Positions 23,240 through 35,400 of a DNA stretch of 64,000 nucleotides are shown piece after piece. Below the pieces are notes generated by a model. It had not been told where the DNA came from. It worked only from the letters and a program-made list of their open reading frames with translations, and did not search any database. The stretch's first letter is position 1, and every line of letters begins with the position of its first letter. The translations under genes and the position numbers were made by a program. Source of the stretch: Prunus persica (lineage: Eukaryota; Streptophyta; Magnoliopsida; Rosales; Rosaceae); contig NC_034013.1 of the NCBI RefSeq assembly GCF_000346465.2, positions 2,712,150-2,776,149 of the forward strand, read 5' to 3'.

Positions 23240-23355
23240 CACAAAGTTGTTTGTAGCATGGTGGATAAGATGTTTGAGAGAAATGAGGATGGTAGGGGTT
23301 TGAAACCTCTTTTGTGTGTGTTGAAGTCTCTATTTGTCTTTATTTTTTAGCGGCT
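23240..23355 (+). mobile_element. Possible SINE nested in the hAT element
   Basis: An A box TAGCATGGTGG (23254-23264) and a B box-like GGTTTGAAACC (23297-23307) are spaced about 33 bases apart as in tRNAs, with a T-rich 3' region. No target-site duplication was found. If real, it is a third layer of insertion. Confidence 0.45.
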
Positions 23356-25339
23356 TAGCGGGTTGACCCGAAACCCACTCATTTATTAAACGGGTCATTA
23401 CGGGTTGACCCGAAATTGACCTTTTTTTATCGTGCGGGTTTCGAGTCGTGTATCGAGACGTGTCCGAAATTGCCACCCCTAGGCTGGGGGATGGGTCTCT
23501 GCAAAAGGGGCAAGGCTGGGAAATGGAATGGGTCTCGGTCTTAGGGGCAAGGGCTAGGGATAGGTTTCGGCTAGGGCTGGGGATGGGAGAGAGAATATTT
23601 CAATTTTCTATGAGGAGAAAAGAAACAAAAGGCATGGCAGCCTAATGTCCAGCCGCATGGCAAAAGGTTTGGTAGACTCCAAATCAATTTCAAGAGCCAC
23701 CATTCTCTACTCTTACTATTACTAGCTCAGGCTTTCAAAAATGTACATATAATGGGGTTAAATGCTAGGGGGGAGGATTTAGGGTTGATGGGGTTAATGT
23801 GCTAGAGGAGATAGAGACGGGGAAGGGGGGCGATAGGGTTGCTGGTTCAGTGTCTTTTTCTTCTTCTTTTTTTTGGTCAATTTTCTTCAATTTTTTTTCC
23901 AAAAAAATAATTTTTAAAAATGATTTAACTGAAAATTGGATGAAATGTTGAGGATTTAGACGGTAGGGGGAAATTGGAGAAAAAAAAATTTATATCCTTA
24001 ATATTCTTATAAATAAAAAAAGGAGAGGGAGTTAATTGAAAGTTAGGTATACGTTCAGGAGGTAAATCACCAGTTAACCCTATTTTAAATTTAACTGTTC
24101 TGTTTATAAATTTTCACTGCCATTAGAAAACTTTGGTCGAACTAGCATAGTGGCGGTTCTACATAAAGCCGGCCCAAAATTTTATGAAAAAAAAAATGGA
24201 TACATATCTTTAGCCCAACCCAAAATTTAAAAGTTAGATAAACGAAACCCTATGGGGTCGTTTGGCACGGCGGACTGCCATGGACTGGACTAAATCCTGG
24301 AACTGTCTCGGATTAGCTCGGATTGGCCTAAGCTGGATTAAGTACTAACCTATGTTTGGTGCTGCGTCGGACTAAGAAACTGGATTGTAAAAATAGGGAA
24401 GACCTATGTTTGGTGCTGTGTCGGACTAAAAAATAATTATTTTAATATTTAAAATTAATAATTTTTAAATAATTAATGTAATTTTTTTTGTTATTATAAT
24501 TACCAAATTGACATGTACATTTCTTTCCTCCAAACCAAAGGCTTTTTATTTGTTGTTAAAATTATAAATTCCACCAATTTTATGCATGATTATTTGTATG
24601 CAAACATAAAGAATTTAATTAATTGAATCTTTACCATGTGATATTATGTTATTATACCAAAATATGTTGGCTGAGGATAAAATAGATAACTCAGAAAATT
24701 GTGACAAAAATATAGGCAAACATTCTTTATACCTTGCATTTAACCTGGTAAACTAGAATTAGGATTTAAACAAGAGTTGCATCCAAAACTCTATGACTAA
24801 GACATTTCTGAAAACTACATATTAGAGCATAGTATTACCAAATCAATCCTCAGCAAAATTTGGTGATAAAAAACAAACAGGGAGCCTCCCTTTCTCATTA
24901 AAAGGGCAAAAGTTTCCAAAGTCCTCTAGAGATAAATATAAAATGGGAAATCATATCTCTCTGAACTTGGAAAAGTAAAACTAAAAACACCAAATGAACA
25001 TAGTAGAAGATGACGCATCTTCCCCACTAATAGATATGTAAGTCTACAACTATCCAAGAAACCAATAATGATCAACAATTGAATTTTTCTCATACAAGCA
25101 ATCTCACAACTAAATTAGTACCACGATTTCAAGCAAATTTTGTCATTGGTTCATTGCTGGGTATAGGTAGCATAATCACGTTTTCCAAATTTCACCTTTG
25201 CCTACAAGTATACTTACATATAACACTGGACAATTGCGATGGAAATCCAGTTTGCAGTTAGAGCTATGTTAAGTACAAAAGCAATCATCGGTTCTTAAAA
25301 ATTAATACATTGGAAGAAGAAAAAAAAACTTGTTCCTAC

Positions 25340-25469
25340 CAGGGGTCTTGACAACCTGCCTATTCCTCTTCTTGACACCAGACTTGGAGACCTTGAGACT
25401 CCTGTGACCAACACTTACCCTGGCAAGAGCTGCTTTCTTCAAATTGGGTCTATAGAAATTGTCCGCCAC
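25340..25469 (-). pseudogene. 60S ribosomal protein L28 (eL28) gene fragment
   Basis: A 130 nt exon-like block has acceptor TTGTTCCAG before 25469 and a donor-like CCTG|GTAGG at 25340. It encodes [17 protein letters not shown] followed by [14 protein letters not shown]. This is the C-terminal part of plant eL28, a cytosolic large-subunit ribosomal protein. The N-terminal two thirds of eL28, starting with the W-E-I-V-K region, are not found between here and 26365. The piece cannot make a normal ribosomal protein. The block itself is undamaged, so capture may be recent or under some constraint. Confidence 0.8.
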
Positions 25470-25689
25470 CTGGAACAATTTACAATTAAAAAATAATTCA
25501 GCTAGTGCTGATGTGAAAATTGTAGGAAACTAAATGCAACTTTGTGCTCTACCATGAGAAAACAAAATGAATGACAAAAATCCATATGCTTGACACGAGA
25601 GGGCTTAAAAGAAACATACTATTCCAGATCATTCAGAACAATTTCAAACCATTAATTCTGTTATGATCGCATGATTTGTGAAGAGAGAG

Positions 25690-25830
25690 AATTTATGATA
25701 ACAATAACCAGAGCTTTGACAATAACCAGAGCTATACCCAGACTTTGACAACAACCAGAGCTTTGACAATAACCAAAGCAAAACCACACAAACAGCTATA
25801 CCCAAACTTTCACTACCTGGGTCAAGATTC
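25690..25830. repeat. Short tandem repeats in the captured intron
   Basis: Three to four imperfect copies of an ACAATAACCAGAGCTTTG unit alternate with TATACCCA(G/A)ACTTT. Just right of them, at 25817-25829, GGTCAAGATTC followed by a splice-donor-like sequence duplicates the donor context at 26095-26109. Confidence 0.65.
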
Positions 25831-26094
25831 ATGCCAAAAGTCTACTCTACTTTTGAATTTCTAGGTTTTCTGAAATACCCAATTGCAAATTAATTGCCAA
25901 TTAACATCATGTATATATATATATATGTCACTACAGATTCTATGAAAATTAGAGAAGAGAATAAGAAAATAACAGAGAAAAGGAAGGAGAGATTCTCAGA
26001 GCACAGTCAAAATTGTTGAGGAGATTTGCAAAAATCAAAGAGATGGAAGAAGGAATAAGAGAGGTATCCAAAGGGAAAGACCAGAAAAACTTAC

Positions 26095-26220
26095 CTGCGT
26101 CAAGATTCGAAGAAGATGAGTCGATGTTGAACGAAGGAGAGGTAGAGTCGCAAAGACGGAGTCGCAGAGAAGGAGTCGCGAACTGGAGAGAGGCGTGTTC
26201 AATATAGCGAAGGCTTATTT
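26095..26220 (-). other. Leader-like exon ending in a splice donor
   Basis: The minus strand contains a C/T-rich stretch with repeated GCGACTC words, ending GACGCAG|GTAAGTTTTT. This looks like the 5' untranslated first exon of a captured gene, probably the same one as the RPL28 exon, with the middle exons lost. No coding potential is assigned. Confidence 0.4.
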
Positions 26221-26368
26221 TGCGAACCCATTTTGAAACGAGTGAGGCATTTTTTTTACTGTTGGGCTCTACTGTCCCATTTAAGTTAGTCCTCTTGCTA
26301 ACCAAACATGGGCTTCAGGTCCAATATAGCACAGTCCCATTTAGTGAGCCATACCAAACATGCCCTAT

Positions 26369-28273
26369 ATCTTTAGTTGCCCAGCAGATTTCTCATATTC
26401 TTTACATCTTCGTAACAATTGTTCTTCCAAGTTCACCCCTCTTTTTTTGAGCTTCTCCTCAATTTTAGATTTAAATAGTATTATTTGTATTTAATTACAT
26501 TTACTTGTGGTTTTTGTTTTACTTATGTATTGAGATACATGTGAGAGTAAGACTCATTCAAAGTCTAAAAGAGCTTAACATATCTTGAAAAATATAATAC
26601 TCTGACAAGCGAGTGTTGTATTTTCCAGATTTTCAAGATACATGTCATTGTCACATGACTATGCAATCGAGACGTGACATTTAAGTGAATCTTAATTAGA
26701 TCATTTTCTTTTGGTTTTCATATCGCTTTTCTCAATAATATTACATACTTATTTCAAGATTCTGACCTCCTCTACAAGCGAGGCTAATTACATTATATAC
26801 TTAAGGTAGATTTAGGTAGATTTTACATCTTGTTATACAGCACACAAAGTCAAAATTAGGGACCGAAAAATGACCTTAGTCAAAACTCGAGTGGGGACAT
26901 GCTGTACAACCCAATATCTTTCTGGTTACCCGGAAAAAAGTTTGTTTGGACTTTTGGTGTTGCTGTACTAAACGAAAAAAGTGACGCGTTACCATAATTT
27001 GTGTTCCGTTCCTTCCTTTCCTTTGGACATGAAAAATAATATTTAAAAATTAAACAGCAGATTATTTGCCGTAACTATAGCTAATTCCTTAATGGCATCC
27101 AGCTTTCCCGCTGTTTATAACACGTCGAACTGAAAGAGACAAAGAAAATAGTGACATTTTTTAATGATTTAATTTGTGTTTAAATGCGAAACATTGACAA
27201 CAAACAAAACCAATAATTTGATAAAACAAATTGATGCCAAACACGACACAACATACATACACGAACAAAGCAACAGCCAGCCTTACGTCTTTCTCTTCTC
27301 TCATCCCAAAACGCTCAAGTAGTCAACTACGTCACCCAGTCACGCTTTCACATGCAACAAACCAGTCATGGGAACTTTAAATTAAAAACAAACAAAACGC
27401 ACCACCCAAAAGAGCCAAAAACCACAACCAACAATAATTAAAACAAAAGTGAAACTAACTAGTCTGTCTTGTAATCATGGGCGGAGCCAATTAAGGTCCA
27501 CTACGATCACATGATCTTTCTTACCCTTTGATAATTTGTATGTTCGTATGTGTTATATTTGACTCAATTACTTTTTATATTACATGACTGATTCTTCTTA
27601 TTTTTTGAGTTTACTCAACCAAATTCACTATAAAATCCTTTTTGACTCTAGTAGTATCTTTTTTTAAAAAACAATATCACATAAACACACCTCATAATTT
27701 CTAAGATTTCTCTTGATTTCTTAAACGAATGAACCAATCAATTAGGCAAAATTCTCACTCTCACTATTTAGGGTTGACTTTTCTTGATAAATTTTCTTCC
27801 ATTCATATTTACTTATGAGTAAAAAGATATAAAATAGGATAAACAAGGAATGAAAATCAAATCAACGAGAAGATGATAGTAATCCAATCATCATTCATTG
27901 GTTTATTTGATTAAGATCTTAAGTGAAATCATATATTAAATGATTTCTTATATGCAAGTAAACTTAAGGGAATCTATGAATGAAAATCATTTCCATTATT
28001 TGTAAGTAAAAAGTCTTCTTTCGTCATAAAAAAACAAAAAGGCAAAAACGGCAAAAGTGTTTTTGAGAAGAATATAAATTGTTGTTTTGCGACATAAACG
28101 GCCACCTTTTTAAGGCTCCTTAACAGATCACGAGACGCATTTGCAAACCCACTCTCATACAATAAAATATTGTACAAAAGTGAAGTGATTATATTCTTTT
28201 CCCTCTTTCTTCCTCTATCTTCCAATCCAGTCTGTTACTTCACCTTCACCTTTCTTCCTCCACTTTCCTCCTT

Positions 28274-28319
<46 letters not shown>

Positions 28320-28352
28320 AATTCTAGCTGATTCTTCGTCTGGGTTTCTTCC
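26369..28352. other. Upstream region of the OSCA-like gene
   Basis: AT-rich intergenic DNA with no gene recognised. It ends in a (CT)n tract at 28277-28317, 36 bp before the ATG. Such pyrimidine tracts are common in plant core promoters and leaders. Confidence 0.5.
28277..28317 (+). repeat. (CT)n microsatellite in the 5' leader
   Basis: About 20 CT units lie immediately upstream of the OSCA-like start codon. It probably serves as a pyrimidine patch or leader element, and its length may vary between individuals. Confidence 0.85.
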
Positions 28353-31300
28353 ATGGCAACTCTGAGTGATATTGGGGTCTCAGCATTGATCAATATACTG
28401 AGTGCCATAGCTTTCCTTTTGGCCTTTGCTTTTCTTAGAATTCAACCTGTCAATGACAGGGTCTATTTTCCCAAATGGTACATTAATGGCTCCAGGAGCA
28501 GCCCAAGGGGCTCTGGCAACTTTGTGGGCAAGTTTGTAAATCTCAACTTCAAGACTTACCTTACTTTTTTGAATTGGATGCCTCAGGCCATGAAAATGAG
28601 TGAGTCTGAGATTATCAACCATGCTGGCCTTGACTCTGCTGTTTTTCTCAGAATTTACATTCTCGGGTAACTTCACTTTTTCCCTTGAATTTCATTTTTT
28701 CAACTTTTATTTATTTATTTGGGTTCTTGGTTTGCTTGTTTTGTTAGAAAGTTTTGGAATTTTAAGTGATATTATTACATGGGTTTTGTTTGAGTTGTTT
28801 TAAATAAATTTTAGGTGAAATTGCCGGTCACTGCTAAGTTTGACTTGGACGAGAATTTTTTATTTTTTATTTGTATTTTCTGTTCCCCTGTTGTTTTCAT
28901 ATAATCATCATTTTCCCTTCTTTTTGCTGTTAATATTACATGATTTTGACTCTGGGTGTTCTTTGTTTCTAGCGAAAATATCTACGGGATGGAAAATAAA
29001 TACTTTTTGACTCTTTTGGTTAGAGTTATATATATTTTTCTCTGGATTAAAAGAATACAGAAATTGGACTTGAAAAACTTGAATTTCCCATTCTGTTCTT
29101 AGGAATTATGCACATGGTAAGCTTAATTTTTTATTTAGAATTAATTAATTGTTTGCCATGATAATCTATGGGTTACAATATTTCGCCTTCAACATTAGTT
29201 GGTCTTCACATTAGACTACTATTTTTTATTTTAAAAACTTCGGGATGTAAATCTGTGTGTGTTTATTTGTGCGGATTGGCTTTCAGTGTCACTTGTGTTA
29301 GCATCCAGACTCACAAAATTTGTATTGTTCAAACAATTCCATTTTGTCTTTCAAATAAAAAAGTATTCTAAAGCCTCATTTGTTAATTCTGTGAGCAATT
29401 CTATCTCTCGATGCTTTAGTAGTTTTTCGACTTCAGAGAATATACTTGGTGTTGACTTTTTGCCTTTTCAGCTTTGTTTAAGCCAACTTAGACTTAATTG
29501 AACCATCAAATGATCAAACATATACCAATATGTTTCAATAGAACTGCATTTCATCATCTATCCTGGTACTTTGGAGGTGTAAGCACATCTTTATAAGACT
29601 TTCTAGTTTCTAGTTGCTACTTGTCCATTGATAGCTTGCTCAGTGTTTGAATGCTAAACTATGCAGTGTTGACAAGCCACTATATAAACTCAATGCAGAC
29701 GCGATGTGTTTTGTTTGTCGTACAGTATAATTGTTTTCTAAGAACTACTTTCACTACTCTATTAAGCTCTCTTTGGAATAACTGTCATTACATTGTAATA
29801 AGGCTCGGTCCTTTTAAACTTTTGGTCCAAACTGCTGAGTAAAAATAACTCAATCCATAAGTTCATCCACACCCACCCTTGAATAATCCTCAAAAAGCAT
29901 TCTATTTTGCTCCATCCATATGACCCAAAACACTGCCTGATCCTGCAACCCCAAAGAGTTCTTATTATTACTATTCGTTTAAATATATATATGTATATAT
30001 ATTTATTATCGATACATAACTGAACCTTTTTTTTTTTCCACCTTGTACTTGTAGCTTGAAGATTTTTGTTCCAATGGCAGTCCTAGCACTCCTTATTCTC
30101 ATTCCAGTCAATGTATCAAGTGGAACATTATTTTTCCTAAGGAAAGAATTAGTTTTGAGTGACATTGATAAGCTCTCTATATCAAATGTGCGCCCCAAAT
30201 CCATAAGGTAACTCTCTAACTCTTTTACACTTTTACAAATATTCAGGCTTGATAACTGATTAACGTATGAGGAGCAGTATTGACTTCTCTTTAATCTTCT
30301 CTTAAATTATGCATAAAAAAGATGACATTCTTGATATTAATGAGTAAATGAAGGTCAAAATAACACCATTGTTATGACTCACCTTTTTATTTTTTCATGT
30401 TCAACCCATACGTCCAGTAATTATTTACTTACTGATGATAGCACATAGATGAGAAGAATATTGTTGTGCCTGGATTATTATATTGAATTTAACATTAAAA
30501 CATGCCTAAAATTCCTTTTGGTTGGATAGTTCTTTGTTTATTTGGACAGTTGAAGTTGTGATTCTATTAATCCAGTAAAAATAGATTGAGCCAATAATAT
30601 AATAGGAGCGATATTAATTCTAGTTTCACCAACCATAAGTTATTCCAGGTATTTGTTAAATAAGCAAGTACTAGAGTGTTTTCTAGTCAAGGGATTTCAT
30701 TATTATACATATTATCCATGGTGTACTGTGACACATGTAAAATCAATAAAAAAAGAAAAAGAAAAAAAGAAAGAAAGAAATAGTAATAGTTCAAGACAAT
30801 AATTACGAGCATATTTAAGGGGGGAAGGGGGGAGAATTAGAATTGTATCTTGAAATTAAAGATCTGGTATCTGCCACTATATTTTTGTTTTTGTTTTGTT
30901 TTGTTTATTTTAATCGTTTGCAGTTGTATTCAATTTTATCATATACGAATGCAGATTTTACTTAAGAATTGAAATCTATAAATTTCAGGTTTTTTTTCCA
31001 CATAGGATTGGAATACTTGTTCACACTCTGGACTTGTTACATGTTATACAAGGAGTATGACTATGTAGCATCAATGAGGTTACAATTCTTAGCTTCTCAA
31101 CGCAGGCGTGCAGAACAGTTCACAGTGAGTAAAATCATCAATTACCGCATAATTTTGTAAACCACTAAGCATGTTTTTCGTTGAGGAGGAACAGTCACCT
31201 TCTTTCAGTTTGCTTGCATTTCTACCTCCTTAGAGTGTGGTTCTATTTCTAGGGGTGATTAGGTGCTTGTATGAATCTTTATGATCTTCAGTCATATATT

Positions 31301-32414
31301 TACGGAGTGCAACCTGCATGACTATATGTGTTGCTGTTCCTGATCCCTGCTTTGCCCTCATAGACTCCATCTCAGGAAATTATTTTACATAAATACTGCT
31401 GCTACTTAGAAAAATATAGTCTGAACTTTTTCAGGATCTAAAATCCTTTTTCTCACATGATTCATATTCTGATCAAGTTCTTGTTCTGACAATAAAAATA
31501 TTGATTGTGGTAATGTTTTATTTTATTGTAATTCTTTCTTATTTGACAGTTTGATCAGGTAAAGTGAATATATTCTTAACTTTTTGTTTGAAAATCTCTT
31601 TATACTTCAAGGTTAATGCTATAATTTTCACCTTCTATTTCTTTTATTTCTTTCAGGTAGTGGTTAGGAGTATACCACACGTCTCTGGTCGCTCAGTATC
31701 AGATACTGTGGACCACTTCTTTCAAAAGAACCACCCGAATAATTATCTTTGTCACCAGGTACTAAAAATTTTCTGTTCGTGGGTAAATAAGCTCACTAGT
31801 AAGGAGTTTGATTGCTGAACAATATATACAATACCTGGAAGTATTTTCTTTGGTTTTTATTTGTAATTGACTTTTATTCATTCAGGCAGTGTACAATGCA
31901 AACAAATTTGCCAAACTTGCAAGAAAGCGAGATAGGCTCCAAAATTGGCTAGACTATAACCTCCTCAAGTTCGAAAGGCATCCAGACAAAAAACCAACTA
32001 CAAAGGTAGTGTTTTCATATGTACTTAAATTGAGCAAACATTTCAAATTTAATCATTAATGATATTGTTTGACATTAGCAGACAATAAATGTATGTGGCA
32101 TGTACTTATTTAACAGTTTGAGTGCAATTCTTCATCTTGGATGCTGATCATTTAACACTCTTTGAATTTTCAGAAAGGATTTTTGGGGCTTTGGGGTGAA
32201 AGCGTTGATTCCATCGAGTACTACAAACAACAGATAAAGCAGTTTGATAAAATAGTAAGTTATGATTAAAATTGATAATGTTGTACTTTTTATTTTATAA
32301 GCTACCATTTTTCAGTTTTCTTTATCTATCTTCTTTAGGGTGGGGCATTTCTTCTTTTGGGGTTAGGTTTTGCTGTGTAGTGGGATCTATATTTTCAGTT
32401 GGATTACCTCTCTC

Positions 32415-32448
<34 letters not shown>

Positions 32449-35400
32449 ATAAATATATATATATATAAATGCATGAATTAATAGGCATTATATTCCATTC
32501 TTGTGTTGTATGTTTAGATGACACTGGAACAACAAAAGATTCTCAAAGACCCCAAGTCTATTTTGCCAGTTGCTTTTGTATCTTTTGATTCACGCTGGGG
32601 TGCGGCTGTTTGTGCACAGACACAGCAGAGCAAGAATCCCACACTATGGTTGACAAATTGGGCCCCAGAACCCAGGGATGTTTATTGGCGTAACTTGGCT
32701 ATACCTTTTGTTTCTTTAAGCATCCGAAAACTTGTAATAACGCTTTCAGTGTTTGCTTTGGTGTTCTTCTACATGATACCCATAGCCTTTGTGCAATCGC
32801 TTGCAAATTTAGAAGGCCTGGAAAGAGTTGCTCCTTTTCTCAGGCCGGTTATAGAATTGTAAGTAAACCTACCTTATTATAAGGTTTGTTGGATAGTATT
32901 GTTAAATAACATTTACCATAGTACTTAAACTAATTTGCTTTATGTTTCATGCCAGCTAGTTCTTCTTTCGATTAAGTCCCCAATTTCTTATATATTCATT
33001 ATATTGAGAAACTTGTAATATTGCTGTTTGCTTGCTTCTAGAAAGGTCGCTCCTCTTCAATAAAGGATGATAGAATTATAATAAACCTTACCATAATTTG
33101 TATTTTTTAATAGAACGATTGAATAATATGTACATAGATCTCGTCTCTTTGGTTTCTTTACTTTTATATATGACAATTGTTCATCTTGCCATAGAGTCCT
33201 TAAAGTTCGTCATCCTTTTTTAACCAATGAGCTCAGATGAACTATAAAACAATATTATTTCCATACCTGCTTGCTTTCTTAATACATTAAAATCTCATGC
33301 TTATGCTTTTTGGTAGTTTCATCATTATTGAATAAACGCAAGAGCATATTCCTCTCTCTCTCTCTCTCAGATAATACTTTTGCATTCAAATGTTTCTCAT
33401 TAATTATGTAAAAACCAAAAATTCTGTAAATAATTACTTTCACGTCTTTGATTATTCTAATAATTCATGGAAAAGCATTTTCTTGTACTTATTTACGTGG
33501 CATTTACATTTCCAATCAAATTAGTCCTTGTTTCATTGAAACTTCAAGTATTTGCTTCAACTTAGAGATACTATTGTTATTTTGTATTTGTACAATCTTC
33601 TGAGTGGACATCTTGTCCATCGCATCTGTATTTGCATGAAGTTATAATACAACTTGGTTTTTTTATAAGAAAAAAGAGGCTTGACCTCTGTGACATGGCT
33701 TTTGACCCTTTCATATGTCCTCCAGCTGCTGCGATTGATTGTTTACTTTGTTTTGTTATGTCATATGGTTTTCAAATATTTGGTTCTTCCTTACCAATAA
33801 TTAATATAATTATTTTTTACAGGAAATTCATCAAGTCATTTCTACAGGGCTTTCTTCCTGGCCTTGCCCTCAAGATATTTTTGTACATTCTCCCAACTGT
33901 ATTAATGATCATGTCGAAAATTGAGGGGCATATAGCATTATCAATCCTTGAACGGAAAACAGCAGCAAAATACTATTACTTCATGTTAGTCAACGTATTC
34001 TTGGGAAGCATAGTGACTGGAACAGCTTTTCAGCAACTGCATGCTTTCCTTCACCAATCTCCTACCCAGTAATATTCCATCTCTATCTGGTCTCTATGTT
34101 TAATATTAGAAAATGGAATTTGACAATACAACGGCTCCAAACATCCATGATTATCATGCTCACTTTTTTTCATGCTTTCAAGTGAATTTCTTGTACTGTC
34201 AATAACTAATCTTATATTTCTGTATGTTGTAAATGATTAATCCCTCTAATTACAACCACTGCTGATAAAAATCCATCCACTGAAATCCTTGTATTAACCA
34301 AAAGCTAATCTTGAACATAGACCAAATTCTAATCATTAATATTTGTAAAAATATTTTTACTAATATTATCAATACCAGAAATATATCTCGCTTTCTTTAG
34401 AGCTTGATAAACATGCACTTTTAATGAACCTTGTTTTTATTTTCAATAGGATTCCAAGAACCATTGGAGTTTCTATACCAACGAAGGCTACCTTCTTTAT
34501 TACGTATATAATGGTTGATGGGTGGGCTGCAGTTGCTGGTGAGATTCTCCGTTTAAAACCATTAGTTATATTTCATCTGAAGAACATGTTTTTGGTAAAA
34601 ACGGAAAGAGATAGAGTGAAGGCAATGGACCCTGGGAGTGTGGATTTTCCAGAGACTCTCCCAAGTCTTCAACTATACTTCCTTCTGGGTATTGTGTATG
34701 CTGTGGTTACCCCGATCCTGCTTCCTTTCATACTAGTCTTCTTTGCCCTGGCATACTTAGTCTACCGTCATCAGGTCAGTTTACTAATTACATTTTTCAT
34801 ATGTCTTGAAGAACATTTGGAAACTCAAGTATAATAATGCATTAACATAAGATAAAAGGGCCAAAGGATGACTTTGCATCGTGTCCCTAAATTCAGAAGC
34901 AACTGGTTGTAAACTTGTCATGGCTAATCCAAGATAATAAAAAATATTCATTTTCATCTCAATCTAAATGAAATAAAAATATCAATAAATTGATATTTTT
35001 ATTTTTATTTCTATTTTTACAAATAACACTAGTGGTTGCGGATATGGTGAACACGAAAAGAAAAACCATTAGATGTCTATGAAACTTCCTCTTGGATCAC
35101 AACTGTAAATTGTATATTTGGTCTTATTAGTTTCTCTATGTAATCTGTTCTCTATTTCTCCTGCAGATAATCAATGTGTACAATCAACACTATGAAAGTG
35201 CTGCTGCATTTTGGCCACAGGTCCATAGCCGCATTATAGCAAGCTTAGTGATATCTCAACTACTTTTGATGGGTTTGCTAAGCACAAAAAAGGCTGCTAA
35301 TTCAACTCCATTTCTTGTTGTTCTACCCATATTAACATTATCATTCCACAAGTACTGCAAGTATCGTTTTGAACCTGCATTCAGAGAGTACCCACTTGAG

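Larger units (their letters stand above)
22677..23481. mobile_element. hAT-like element nested in the MULE
   Basis: The ends TAGGGCTGACAATGGG (left) and the complement of the right end, TAGGGGTGGCAATTTCGG, are inverted and of hAT type. An 8 bp target-site duplication flanks it: GCCTGGGG at 22669-22676 and GGCTGGGG at 23482-23489 (7 of 8 identical), the length expected for hAT. Subterminal GGGTTGACCCG and TCGTGCGGGTTTC words repeat at both ends. The interior is dominated by purine-rich simple sequence; no transposase was seen. Confidence 0.85.
22295..24080. mobile_element. MULE, non-autonomous, 1.79 kb, with nested insertions
   Basis: Terminal inverted repeats begin GGGTTAACTGGTGATTTGCC (left) and GGGTTAACTGGTGATTTACC (right, read inward) and continue for several tens of bases (GAACTTGTATCTAACTTT versus GAACGTATACCTAACTTT). 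A perfect 9 bp target-site duplication TATTTTAAA is present at 22286-22294 and 24081-24089. No transposase frame is visible. The interior holds a CT microsatellite, a hAT element and long purine tracts. Confidence 0.9.
24254..26365. mobile_element. Harbinger-like Pack element carrying a ribosomal-protein gene piece
   Basis: The ends are inverted: the left GGGGTCGTTTGGCACGGC and the complement of the right, GGGCATGTTTGGTATGGC, match the GGGnnTGTTTGG style of PIF/Harbinger MITEs. A 3 bp TAT flanks both sides (24251-24253 and 26366-26368). The left subterminal region has a duplicated phrase (CCTATGTTTGGTGCTG at about 24349 and 24402). No transposase is present. The interior carries an RPL28 exon and an untranslated-leader-like segment, both on the minus strand. 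Confidence 0.7.

Noticed and set aside
25340..26220. Functional RPL28 gene
   Set aside because: The N-terminal two thirds of the protein are missing and the fragment sits between transposon ends.
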